NCBI GenBank assembly: GCA_040756745.1
Contig: JBFLYO010000017.1
Span: 9,092 to 73,091 of the forward strand
Length of the DNA: 64,000 nucleotides
Direction of reading: 5' to 3'
DNA from: JBFLYO01 sp040756745
Lineage (GTDB): Bacteria; Bacteroidota; Ignavibacteria; UBA10030; UBA6906
The notes under the pieces were generated by a model. That model had not been told where the DNA came from, did no database searches, and was given only the letters and a program-made list of their open reading frames with translations. Of this stretch, positions 17,890-25,735 are shown piece after piece (position 1 is the stretch's first letter; each line of letters opens with the position of its first letter). The translations under genes were made by a program, and so were the position numbers.

Positions 17890-18726
17890 ATGGAAACACC
17901 CGATGACCTCAAGAATGTTGTGAGAGAAAAGTACGCGGCCATTGCCGGACAATCGCGCGAGGAGAACGCCTCCTCATGCTGCGGCACGGGGGGATGCTGC
18001 ACCGTCGACTATGCGGTGTTCGCCGAAGACTATACCCGGTTGAAGGGATATCAAAAGGAGGCCGACCTCGGCCTGGGGTGCGGGATACCGACAGAATTTG
18101 CGCGGATTTCGGCCGGCGATACCGTCGTCGACCTGGGCTCCGGCGCGGGAAACGACGTCTTTGTCGCACGGACGATCGTGGGAGACAGTGGAAAGGTCAT
18201 CGGCGTCGATATGACCGAAGCGATGATCGAAAAGGCGCGCGCCAACAACGCTAAACTGGGATTCCACAACGTCGAGTTCCGCCTCGGCGACATTGAGAAG
18301 CTGCCGCTGACAGCCCAGACGGCGGACGTGGTGATCAGCAACTGTGTGCTCAACCTTGTCCCGAACAAAGCCAAGGCATTCTCCGAAATCTTCCGGGTGC
18401 TGAAGACCGGGGGGCACTTCAGCATATCCGACATCGTCATCAGCGGCAACCTCCCCCGCTCGATCCGTGAAGCCGCCGAGATGTACGCGGGATGTGTGTC
18501 CGGGGCGATCGACAGGGATGCCTATCTCGCCCTTATCACGAACGCGGGGTTCACGGACGTTCGTGTCGTCAAGGTGAAGCCGATCCATCTGCCTGATGAA
18601 TTGCTCCTGCAGTATCTCTCGGAAGACGAGCTGAGGGAATTCCGCGCATCAGGAACGGCCATCACCAGCATCACCATCTACGGCCGGAAAGAGGCCTGCT
18701 GTCCCCCCTCGACGGGGTGCTGCTGA
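17890..18726 (+). CDS. arsM: arsenite S-adenosylmethionine methyltransferase
   Basis: 278 residues; methylates As(III) using SAM. The SAM site is VVDLGSGAGNDVFVA. The three cysteines that bind arsenite in ArsM are present in GLGCGIPTEFA, ISNCVLNLVPNK and MYAGCVSGAID. Extra cysteine clusters flank the enzyme at both ends (SSCCGTGGCC and CCPPSTGCC), as in many ArsM proteins. The ATG follows a GGGAG site and starts 14 bases after arsR. Methylation can detoxify or produce toxic trivalent intermediates; no efflux pump gene accompanies it. Confidence 0.94.
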   Translation: METPDDLKNVVREKYAAIAGQSREENASSCCGTGGCCTVDYAVFAEDYTRLKGYQKEADLGLGCGIPTEFARISAGDTVVDLGSGAGNDVFVARTIVGDSGKVIGVDMTEAMIEKARANNAKLGFHNVEFRLGDIEKLPLTAQTADVVISNCVLNLVPNKAKAFSEIFRVLKTGGHFSISDIVISGNLPRSIREAAEMYAGCVSGAIDRDAYLALITNAGFTDVRVVKVKPIHLPDELLLQYLSEDELREFRASGTAITSITIYGRKEACCPPSTGCC

Positions 18727-18747
18727 CGCGCCGGGAGCGAACTGTCG

Positions 18748-19197
18748 ATGCCGCGCCCCTCAAGACCATTCCTGATTCGCCCCGCCGCGCAGACGGATCT
18801 GGACACACTCCATGCCCTGCTCGCGGAGGCATCGCTTCCCGTGGCGGGAGTTGACGAGCATTACCGGACGTTTCTCGTCGCCGAACGGGACGGCGAGCTG
18901 GTCGGGGCAATCGGGGTAGAGCTCTATGGTGAGACCGCCTTGCTCCGCTCGGCGGTCGTGGCCCCCGCCTGGAGAAACGCCGGTATCGGCTCGGCGCTCT
19001 TTGCACAAATCGTCGCGCTTGCGAGGAAGCATGCCGTGCGACGGTTGATACTGCTGACGGAGACGGCGGAAGAGTATTTCCGGCGGAAGGGATTCCGCAC
19101 CATTGATGCGGCAACCGTGACAGGCCCTGTCACCGGCTCGGTGGAGTTCACCGGGGCCTGTCCCTCGCACGCGGCCTGCATGGAATTGACGCTGTAG
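18748..19197 (+). CDS. arsN2: GNAT N-acetyltransferase of the ArsN2 type
   Basis: 149 residues. The acetyl-CoA site is in VVAPAWRNAGIGSALFAQIV (Q/R-x-x-G-x-G/A motif). The N-terminal LHALLAEASLPVAGVDEHYRTF and the C-terminal TGACPSHAACMELTL are typical of the ArsN2 proteins found in arsenic operons. ArsN proteins acetylate organoarsenical antibiotics such as arsinothricin (known for ArsN1); for ArsN2 this is likely rather than established. It is the last gene of the operon, 22 bases after arsM. Confidence 0.82.
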   Translation: MPRPSRPFLIRPAAQTDLDTLHALLAEASLPVAGVDEHYRTFLVAERDGELVGAIGVELYGETALLRSAVVAPAWRNAGIGSALFAQIVALARKHAVRRLILLTETAEEYFRRKGFRTIDAATVTGPVTGSVEFTGACPSHAACMELTL

Positions 19198-19206
19198 CGG
19201 GAGGAG

Positions 19207-20220
19207 CTATGTCTTCAGCGACGGCGTGCTTCCGGGTTCTGCCGTGCACGCCAGGTAGTCGCGGCAGATCTTCTTCATTGCGGTATTGGCGGAATTGAAC
19301 GCCCAGATGATCGATCCCCCCTTGGTGCCCGCACTCAGGTCGCCAATGAGGAACATGCCGGGCACGTTCGTCTCATGCCCGTCCTTCATCGTGGGCGCGT
19401 CCCCCTCGAACTCGATGCCGATCGTCTTCAGGAAGTTGTGTGGCGTCGTGCCGCCGAGTGTATAGACGATATAGTCATACCCGCGGGTCCCCAATGGGGC
19501 TTCCGTGAACTGCACCTCCGCTTTCCCGCCGGAATCTCTCACGGCAACAATGTTTGATTCGAAGAGGATCTCCACCTGCTGCCGTTCACACAGCGCCAGG
19601 ATGCTTTTCCGGTTGATGTCGTTCATCCGCGTGAACTCGCGGCGGCGATAGCTCATCGTGACTCTGTTCCCCTTCTCGACAAGATACTGGCAGTATTCCG
19701 ACGCGCTGTCCCCTCCCCCCACGACGAGAACGTCGGAGTGCGACACGTCCGTGGTCGTCATGTCGTACAGGATTCTGTCTTTGAGCGTCAACGGGAGCTT
19801 GTAGTCTGGCTTGTTGGGTTTGCCAAGGATGCCGATGGCGATCACCACCACCCTTGCCGCGTATTCTCCCTTGTCGGTGTACAACGTGAATTTCTGTTGG
19901 GCGGGATTTGTCGCGATCTTGTGCACCATCTCCGCATATCGGACCCTGATATCGTAGTCGCGGATTGTCTGGTCGAGGTACGAGATGGTTTCGTGCTTGG
20001 AGGAGTCGACCAGGCACATGACGCCCGTGCAGACGGCGTCGAAGCCCTTGTAATTCGCGGTCACGAGCTTGTTGTCCGGGTAGTATTTCTTCAGCGAGAA
20101 CGAATGTTCCGCGGCTTTCTCGAGGAGCAGGATCTGGTCGGCAGCGATGCCCGCCGCGCGTGCTTCCACCGCCATGCTGATCCCTGCCGGGCCAGCCCCG
20201 ATAATGACCATATCGATCAT
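19207..20220 (-). CDS. FAD/NAD(P)-binding oxidoreductase, YpdA-like
   Basis: 337 residues with two Rossmann folds: an FAD site IIGAGPAGISMAVEA at the start and an NAD(P) site VLVVGGGDSASEYCQYL at about 160. The C-terminal flavin contact is in VPGMFLIGDLSAGTKGGSI. There is no Cys-x-x-Cys redox pair, which separates it from thioredoxin reductase. It resembles YpdA-type bacillithiol-disulfide reductases and ferredoxin reductase-like proteins. It converges on the ars operon with a ten-base gap, so a role in arsenic metabolism is only a neighbourhood guess. Confidence 0.82.
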   Translation of the reverse strand: MIDMVIIGAGPAGISMAVEARAAGIAADQILLLEKAAEHSFSLKKYYPDNKLVTANYKGFDAVCTGVMCLVDSSKHETISYLDQTIRDYDIRVRYAEMVHKIATNPAQQKFTLYTDKGEYAARVVVIAIGILGKPNKPDYKLPLTLKDRILYDMTTTDVSHSDVLVVGGGDSASEYCQYLVEKGNRVTMSYRRREFTRMNDINRKSILALCERQQVEILFESNIVAVRDSGGKAEVQFTEAPLGTRGYDYIVYTLGGTTPHNFLKTIGIEFEGDAPTMKDGHETNVPGMFLIGDLSAGTKGGSIIWAFNSANTAMKKICRDYLACTAEPGSTPSLKT

Positions 20221-20310
20221 GCGCCGCTGATCCTCCTTGATAGTTTCCGTGTATGAGAATCTAGAAAGAAAACTGACAAGCGCAACGTGGAAGGGGATGA
20301 ATAACGTGAA

Positions 20311-20348
20311 ACGGCCCTTCCTCTGCTGCCCGGCAGAGAAAGGGCCGT
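20311..20348 (-). terminator. strong hairpin terminator of the 20374-20763 gene
   Basis: ACGGCCCTT (20311-20319) pairs with AAGGGCCGT (20340-20348), and an inner CTCTGC/GCAGAG stem continues the helix. The hairpin lies 25 bases beyond the stop of the upstream minus-strand gene, and the transcript continues with TTTCACG. Confidence 0.65.
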
Positions 20349-20373
20349 GGTCTACGCCAGCCCGGCAGCCGGG

Positions 20374-20763
20374 TTACATCGGCTGTCCCACCCAGGCATA
20401 GGTCGTCTTCTCGAACTGAATCGCGCCCCGCACAATACGCCGCTCCCCGGCGCGCATCGCGGGGACCTGGTCGTTGTTCGTCCTGTCAAACGCAAATTCC
20501 ACCTGCAACCCATCCTTCGCCGGATCGTCCGTCGTGCACTCGACCGTCCCCTCGAATGCCATCACATAGATCCGCACACCCCCCAGGATGTATTCCCGCC
20601 CCGCGGTCTGGTGAAAGTCGGCCAGACGCATGTTCCCTTCGGAGCACTGACGGACATAGTTGGTGATGACCTGGCGCCCGTCGCCCGACGTCGGCGGCGC
20701 GAGATAAAACTTCGTGAACGCTACGACCCCGAAGAACGCGACGATGATCCCGATGGCCTTCAT
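20374..20763 (-). CDS. small secreted or membrane-anchored protein of unknown function
   Basis: 129 residues from the ATG at 20761-20763, which follows a GGGGGG run. One N-terminal hydrophobic helix (GIIVAFFGVVAFTKFYL) acts as an anchor or uncleaved signal. The rest is a compact domain with two cysteines (VRQCSEGNM and VECTTDDPAK) that could form a periplasmic disulfide. I do not recognise the family. It is a single-gene unit with its own terminator and a Crp/Fnr-like box about 140 bases upstream. Confidence 0.7.
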   Translation of the reverse strand: MKAIGIIVAFFGVVAFTKFYLAPPTSGDGRQVITNYVRQCSEGNMRLADFHQTAGREYILGGVRIYVMAFEGTVECTTDDPAKDGLQVEFAFDRTNNDQVPAMRAGERRIVRGAIQFEKTTYAWVGQPM

Positions 20764-20901
20764 ATCCCCCCCTGAGTGCTTGATGCTGCTTCCTGTACGG
20801 GGCATCTCCCCAGTGCCCCTTTCAAACTCTGCATACTATGAACACAAACCGCATACCATTGTCCCTGAGCGTGTCACGGTCACAATTGCGGATTGAATTC
20901 C

Positions 20902-20915
20902 TTGATTTCAGTCAA
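20902..20915. promoter_or_regulatory. Crp/Fnr-type palindrome upstream of the 129-residue protein gene
   Basis: TTGAT-TTCA-GTCAA; read on the minus strand it is TTGAC-N4-ATCAA, matching the FNR/DNR half-site pattern. It lies in the 290-base gap between 20764 and 21051, in front of a single minus-strand gene. No -10 could be fixed confidently downstream. Confidence 0.4.
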
Positions 20916-21051
20916 AGATGGGGAAATGGGAGGCATTTTTTACCTACGGAAGCCGAGTAACTTGGAAGGAATTACAACAAAAACTGCGAAGAGTGCCGTT
21001 TTTTGAGCGTTTTGAGGGGCGGCGGTCTTGATCGGTCAGCCGGTGGCTTAG

Positions 21052-21867
21052 CTAGATGTAGAGTGCACTGCTGAGTTCCCTCCTTCGCTTCCGGGTGATT
21101 TCGTGATCTTCCCCCAAATAAGCAAAAATCGCAATGCAGGCCCTCCGAGGAGCGTCGTCATCATAAAATCTGTTGCCACGGATCACATCGAGGAAGAGAC
21201 CCAGCGCACGATCGAATTCACCGGATTTCAGACTCCTGATCGCGTCAAGGTACGGGGCTTGCACTGCGTGTTCCGGGAGGCGGTCGGGATGTTTGAGCAC
21301 CTCGAGCAGGTGGTTAAAGGTGCGGACCGCCTCAGCCGTCAGGCCGTCCTTGTCGGCGGGATGGATCTGCTCGACGAGTCCGACCGCGCGGGGAAGGTTC
21401 TCAAACACCAAGGTGATTGCGAGGAGAGCACGCGCGTGATCATGCTGAGGAGAATCTGCAACAACGTGCTCCAGGACCCCGGCTGCCTCCGTCCGCTTGC
21501 CCTCTCTGAGCAGTGTTTCTGCCTGCAGGATCTCTTTCCGGTGTTTGTCCGGAAGTGCTTTCGCTAGCCACGCCTCGACGGCCCCTTCGGGGAGGGCACC
21601 GATGAACTCGTCGATCACCGTGCCGTCGGAGAACAGCTTGACGTTCGGAATGCTCCGTATCCCGTAGCGAGCGGCGACATCCGGTAGAGCTTCGGTATCG
21701 ACCTTTTTCAATTCCCATTCCCCCGCGTGCTTCTCGGCCAATCTGTCGAGCACCGGTCCCAGTATCCTGCACGGCCCGCACCACTCAGCCCAGAAATCGA
21801 CGAGAACAGGTGTCGTGTGGCTCAGCGCCAGGACCTCCTTCTCAAAGTCTGTTACGTCTCTCTTCAT
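21052..21867 (-). CDS. thioredoxin domain with C-terminal TPR region (YbbN/CnoX-like)
   Basis: 271 residues. Residues 1-110 are a thioredoxin fold with the full active site LVDFWAEWCGPCRILGP and the cis-proline stretch RSIPNVKLF. Residues 115-270 are helical repeats (AETLLREGKRTEAAGVLEHV; SLKSGEFDRALGLFLDVI) ending EITRKRRRELSSALY, the layout of YbbN/CnoX chaperone-redox proteins. E. coli CnoX lacks redox activity (SxxC); here the Cys-x-x-Cys is intact, so disulfide exchange is possible. The ATG follows GAGGAG at short spacing; a TTG three bases earlier is an alternative. Confidence 0.88.
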   Translation of the reverse strand: MKRDVTDFEKEVLALSHTTPVLVDFWAEWCGPCRILGPVLDRLAEKHAGEWELKKVDTEALPDVAARYGIRSIPNVKLFSDGTVIDEFIGALPEGAVEAWLAKALPDKHRKEILQAETLLREGKRTEAAGVLEHVVADSPQHDHARALLAITLVFENLPRAVGLVEQIHPADKDGLTAEAVRTFNHLLEVLKHPDRLPEHAVQAPYLDAIRSLKSGEFDRALGLFLDVIRGNRFYDDDAPRRACIAIFAYLGEDHEITRKRRRELSSALYI

Positions 21868-21938
21868 CAACTCCTCATGGATAACGTCCCTACAAATATC
21901 CCGAATACGGAATTGAATGGCAAGGCGCGCGATGCGAC

Positions 21939-24182
21939 TCAGCGACGCCGACGTCCCATCAGCCCTGCGCCCTGGAACAGTTTGTCGGGGAATTCCTTCC
22001 CGATCAAGTACCTATAGTAGAACCTGTAGTTCTCGTTCCGGGAATGGATGGCCTTGGGCCCTCCCCAGCCATGCCTTCCTCCCGGGTAGATCAGAAGCTC
22101 GAAGTGTTTGTTCAGATCTTCCAGCGTGTCAACGAGTCGGAGCGCGTTCTGCATGTGGACGTTGTCGTCCATCGTCCCGTGAACGATGCGGAGCAATCCC
22201 CGGTACCTATCTGCGTGAGTCATCACGGAGCCTTCCTTGTACCCCTCGGGGTTTTCCGCAGGTGTATCCATGTATCGCTCGGTGTAGTGCGAGTCGTACA
22301 GTCTCCAATCGGTCACAGAGGAACCCGCCAGGCCATGCGTGAAGAGCCCTGCACCCGCCGTGAGTGCCATGCATGCAACATAGCCCCCGTAACTCGCCCC
22401 AGTGATGCAGATCTTCGTCGTATCGACGAACGGGCGTGACCGGAGCCATCGGGCCGCCTCGCCGTAGTCGTGCATCTCCCATTTCCCGAGGCAGCGATAC
22501 ATTTGCGCCGCCCCCTCTTTGCCGAAATGTCCGGAGCCGCGGTGGTCGACGGACATCTGGATCACACCTTCCTGCGCCAGCCACTGCTCGCCTATCCCTT
22601 TCCATCCGTCGGAGACGGTTGGTGAAAGGGGACCGCCGTAAACGGAAATGAGGACGGGATACCGTTTCGCTGGATCGAACCCCGCCGGGAGTGTCCAGAT
22701 GGCGGGAAGCGCGTATCCATCGAACGTTGGAATGGTGAACAGCTCCGTCCGGGCCAGCTCATACCGGTCGAATTCGTTGGTCTTGCTGTCCGCGAGCTCC
22801 CGGACAAGCGTCCCCTCCTCCGTGTGGAGAGCCATGCGCGTGGGGGTGGCGACGTTCCCGTAGCTCGTGATAAAATACTTGCCCGAGGGAGAGACCTGCA
22901 CGGAATGCGTGAAGAGGCCTGTCGTCAAGCGCTTCAGACCGGTGCCATCAAGGCTTACACTGTAGAGGTCGGTGCGGGTTGTCGCTTCTTTCCTCGCAGT
23001 AAAGTAGGTACGGCGCCGGGCGAGGTTCACGCAGAGCAGATCGACGACCTCCCACGTTCCCCTGGTCAACTGCTGTTTCACCTTGCCATCCATTCCGACC
23101 AGGTACAAATGTTTCCAACCGTCCCTGTCGCTTTTCACAATGAAGCCGGAACCGTCACTCAGGAACGTGATCGACGGGTACCATTCCACCCACGAAGACT
23201 GGTGCTCCTCGGCGATCTGAGACGTGGCGCCTGTAGAGGGATCCACGGCGACCAGCTTCAGAGTATCCTGGCCGCGGTTCATCCACTGCACCCAGAGGGA
23301 TGCGCCGCCCGGAGCCCAGAAGGGGGTTCCAAAGTACTGGTCGTTCCCCTCGTCAAACCGCGCCCAGGTCACTCGACCTCCCACCACGGGCACGATGCCG
23401 CAACGAACAGCAGGGTTGGGATCGCCGGGTTTGGGATAGCGGGTCTGCTCGACCGAGCCATTGACCCCTTCGTCGCTGAACAGGGGAAAGAACGGCACTC
23501 GACTGTCGTCGAACCGGAAGAATGCGAGGTGCCGGCTGTCGGGGGACCACCAGAAGGCGCGGTACCGCGAAGGACGGCCAAAGATTTCCTCGTAGTAGAC
23601 CCACGATGCCCAGCCGTTGTACACAACGTCGCTCCCATCCGCCGTGTACTGCTTCTCCTTCCCGCTCGCCAGCTCGATCGCGAAGAGGTTGTTATCGCGC
23701 GTGAAGGCCACATACGCTCCGTCGGGGGAGATTGTCGGGTTCTTCTCCACACCGGGGGTCTGCGTCAGGCGCCGGAACTCCCTTGTCGCAGCATTCAGGA
23801 AGAAGAGATCGTTCTCTTTCACGTAGATGAGCTTGTCATACTTCTCGGTAGCCGACGCCGGCGCGGATGGTTCGATCCCGACACCGATGATGGCGCGATA
23901 CTGCTCCATGTCCCTGTACAGCGTAGCGGCCCCGCTGGCCGCTTCGATCGCGTAGGCCCCTCCCTTGTGGCCCGCCTCTGCTCTTCGGACTTCGAGGTAA
24001 TGGTCGTCGTCTGCCCACCCCGTCACGGAAGGGAGACTCGTGGTAACGCGCGGCCCGGCACCTTTGAAGATCTGGTCGAAGGTCAGGCCTTTCTTCTCCT
24101 GACCCGCTGCAGTTAACCCTAACGCGAGCAAAAGCAGCGTCAGCATGAATCGGCGGACAGGCATCTGCGGGATGCAGTGCAT
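21939..24182 (-). CDS. secreted S9-family prolyl oligopeptidase (dipeptidyl peptidase IV type)
   Basis: 747 residues with a signal peptide (RRFMLTLLLLALGLTAAGQ). The N-terminal beta-propeller spans about 60-470 and contains WASWVYYEEIFGR, the glutamate motif of DPPIV enzymes that binds the substrate N-terminus. The hydrolase domain has nucleophile serine in ITGASYGGYVACMAL, acid in GTMDDNVHMQN and histidine in YPGGRHGWGG. It cleaves X-Pro dipeptides from peptides in the periplasm or outside the cell. The start at 24182 has GGAG five bases upstream; an in-frame ATG at 24164 is a weaker option. Confidence 0.93.
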   Translation of the reverse strand: MHCIPQMPVRRFMLTLLLLALGLTAAGQEKKGLTFDQIFKGAGPRVTTSLPSVTGWADDDHYLEVRRAEAGHKGGAYAIEAASGAATLYRDMEQYRAIIGVGIEPSAPASATEKYDKLIYVKENDLFFLNAATREFRRLTQTPGVEKNPTISPDGAYVAFTRDNNLFAIELASGKEKQYTADGSDVVYNGWASWVYYEEIFGRPSRYRAFWWSPDSRHLAFFRFDDSRVPFFPLFSDEGVNGSVEQTRYPKPGDPNPAVRCGIVPVVGGRVTWARFDEGNDQYFGTPFWAPGGASLWVQWMNRGQDTLKLVAVDPSTGATSQIAEEHQSSWVEWYPSITFLSDGSGFIVKSDRDGWKHLYLVGMDGKVKQQLTRGTWEVVDLLCVNLARRRTYFTARKEATTRTDLYSVSLDGTGLKRLTTGLFTHSVQVSPSGKYFITSYGNVATPTRMALHTEEGTLVRELADSKTNEFDRYELARTELFTIPTFDGYALPAIWTLPAGFDPAKRYPVLISVYGGPLSPTVSDGWKGIGEQWLAQEGVIQMSVDHRGSGHFGKEGAAQMYRCLGKWEMHDYGEAARWLRSRPFVDTTKICITGASYGGYVACMALTAGAGLFTHGLAGSSVTDWRLYDSHYTERYMDTPAENPEGYKEGSVMTHADRYRGLLRIVHGTMDDNVHMQNALRLVDTLEDLNKHFELLIYPGGRHGWGGPKAIHSRNENYRFYYRYLIGKEFPDKLFQGAGLMGRRRR

Positions 24183-24396
24183 GGACACTCCGTAGTTGTG
24201 AGAACGTGCGCGTGGAAGAACCGGGTGGGCCGGCGACCGAATCGTGCTCCGGACGCCGGGCAAGCGATGGTGCCTGAAGCCGGTTGGTGTTTTAAAATAA
24301 GCGGGAATCGGGGAAAAAGCAAGGATCATTGGTCGAACGAGGGTGGCTTACCCCTTGTCCGTTGCGTGGACCGAAACGGCGGGTAACGCGGCTACG

Positions 24397-25707
24397 TCAG
24401 AAATAGAAGCTGAGCCCCAACGTCGGAGTCACCATCGCCCGGAGACCGCCGTCGTTCAACGGAACAAGGACATTGCCAAAGATCATGAACCTGTCCGAAG
24501 GGGAGAGGCGCAATCCGATTGAGGCTGTGAGTGCATTGTCGTTTGTTCTGTCAGGGATATTGCTCAGCGGAACGTTTCTCACGCTGAGACCTCCCGGGAC
24601 CCGGTCCGTGATCGTAACGCTGCCAGGAGCGAGATGCACTGCTTCATCCTTATTGAGATCGAACTGCCCGAGGACGTCGAGCGCCAGCGTTAAGTCCGAG
24701 AAGAGCTTGTTGTCGAGTCCTGCCCGAAACTCGATCGCGTCGCTCTGATACGATGCCTCCTTGCGGGAGTAGGCCACGTTGAGGTGCGGGGTCACGTCGC
24801 CGAAGCGCCGCGACATGATCCCCCAGACTCTGAGCGTTGCTTTTCCCGATCCCAGGAATTCCTCCTTTTTGCCGGTAGGGAAACGGGCCTCCACAAGGGC
24901 CGCGAGGTCGACATCGCTCCCACGCACAAAGCTGTACTTCACCCGGAGCGCCACGTCTCCAAGCCCGGTCGCCGACTGGTCATACGGCACCTGCGTCGTC
25001 AACACCGGGTTCAACGTGTCGGAGCCAAACATGTGGTTGGCATGGCCCAGGCGGGCGAACGTGAAGCTATTGATCACCGCGGTGGCCGTGCCGGACATCC
25101 GTACCGTGATCAGCGGGATGGCCACGCTGACGTCGAGATCATTAGTTACCCCCATGGTCGCCACAACCGCCCCTATCCCCGCGCGGGTGTGAAGGTCCAT
25201 GAGGAGGTCCATGAGATCGCTCTCGTTCGGGTTTTCGCCCAACTCGCCTTCGCCGGTGACATCCTGGTGCGCGAACGTGAACCGCATCTGGTCGGTGGGA
25301 ACCCCGCGAAAGCGAACGAGGTCGAGATAGGTGTAGTTCGCTTCGATCATGAATTTCCCCTTCCCCAGCGGCTTCGCCGTTTCGGCGAAGATGGGGCCCG
25401 TGCTCTCCGCGACGCGTACCGGAACCCCCGTCGAAAAATCGAAGAGGACTCCCGCACCTGTCGAGCTCAGGGGAAATGACGAGACGTTGCCCGACACGAG
25501 GCCGTTGAGTGCGGGGACGAGGTCCCTGTTGGCGCGCTCGGCCGCCTGGAGGAAGTGGCTGCCGTGCTGGCCGGGACTCCCGCTCCGACGGAGCCGGACA
25601 TCAAGGATCTCATTGAAGATGGTCCCGAAGACTGTATTAAGCTGCCCGTACGCCGGAAGCGAGAGAACCAGCAAGCACAGGAGTGAGAGGGGCAGGCGGA
25701 TGTTCAT
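24397..25707 (-). CDS. outer-membrane beta-barrel protein, unknown ligand
   Basis: 436 residues with signal peptide (MNIRLPLSLLCLLVLSLPAYG). The body has alternating amphipathic strands with many aromatic and glycine turns (MIEANYTYLDLVRF, DVALRVKYSFVRG, PHLNVAYSRKEASY). It ends LGLSFYF with a terminal phenylalanine, the usual signal for outer-membrane insertion. It resembles transporter-like barrels annotated near phenol-degradation MetA, but no specific family is certain. It follows the dual-kinase gene by 28 bases and is probably co-transcribed with it. Confidence 0.75.
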   Translation of the reverse strand: MNIRLPLSLLCLLVLSLPAYGQLNTVFGTIFNEILDVRLRRSGSPGQHGSHFLQAAERANRDLVPALNGLVSGNVSSFPLSSTGAGVLFDFSTGVPVRVAESTGPIFAETAKPLGKGKFMIEANYTYLDLVRFRGVPTDQMRFTFAHQDVTGEGELGENPNESDLMDLLMDLHTRAGIGAVVATMGVTNDLDVSVAIPLITVRMSGTATAVINSFTFARLGHANHMFGSDTLNPVLTTQVPYDQSATGLGDVALRVKYSFVRGSDVDLAALVEARFPTGKKEEFLGSGKATLRVWGIMSRRFGDVTPHLNVAYSRKEASYQSDAIEFRAGLDNKLFSDLTLALDVLGQFDLNKDEAVHLAPGSVTITDRVPGGLSVRNVPLSNIPDRTNDNALTASIGLRLSPSDRFMIFGNVLVPLNDGGLRAMVTPTLGLSFYF

Positions 25708-25735
25708 GCGTTCGATCCTCCGGGGTGAGCCTCGG

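Noticed and set aside
20764..21051. A gene in the gap upstream of the 129-residue protein.
   Set aside because: No open frame with a ribosome site; only the Crp/Fnr-like palindrome was found.
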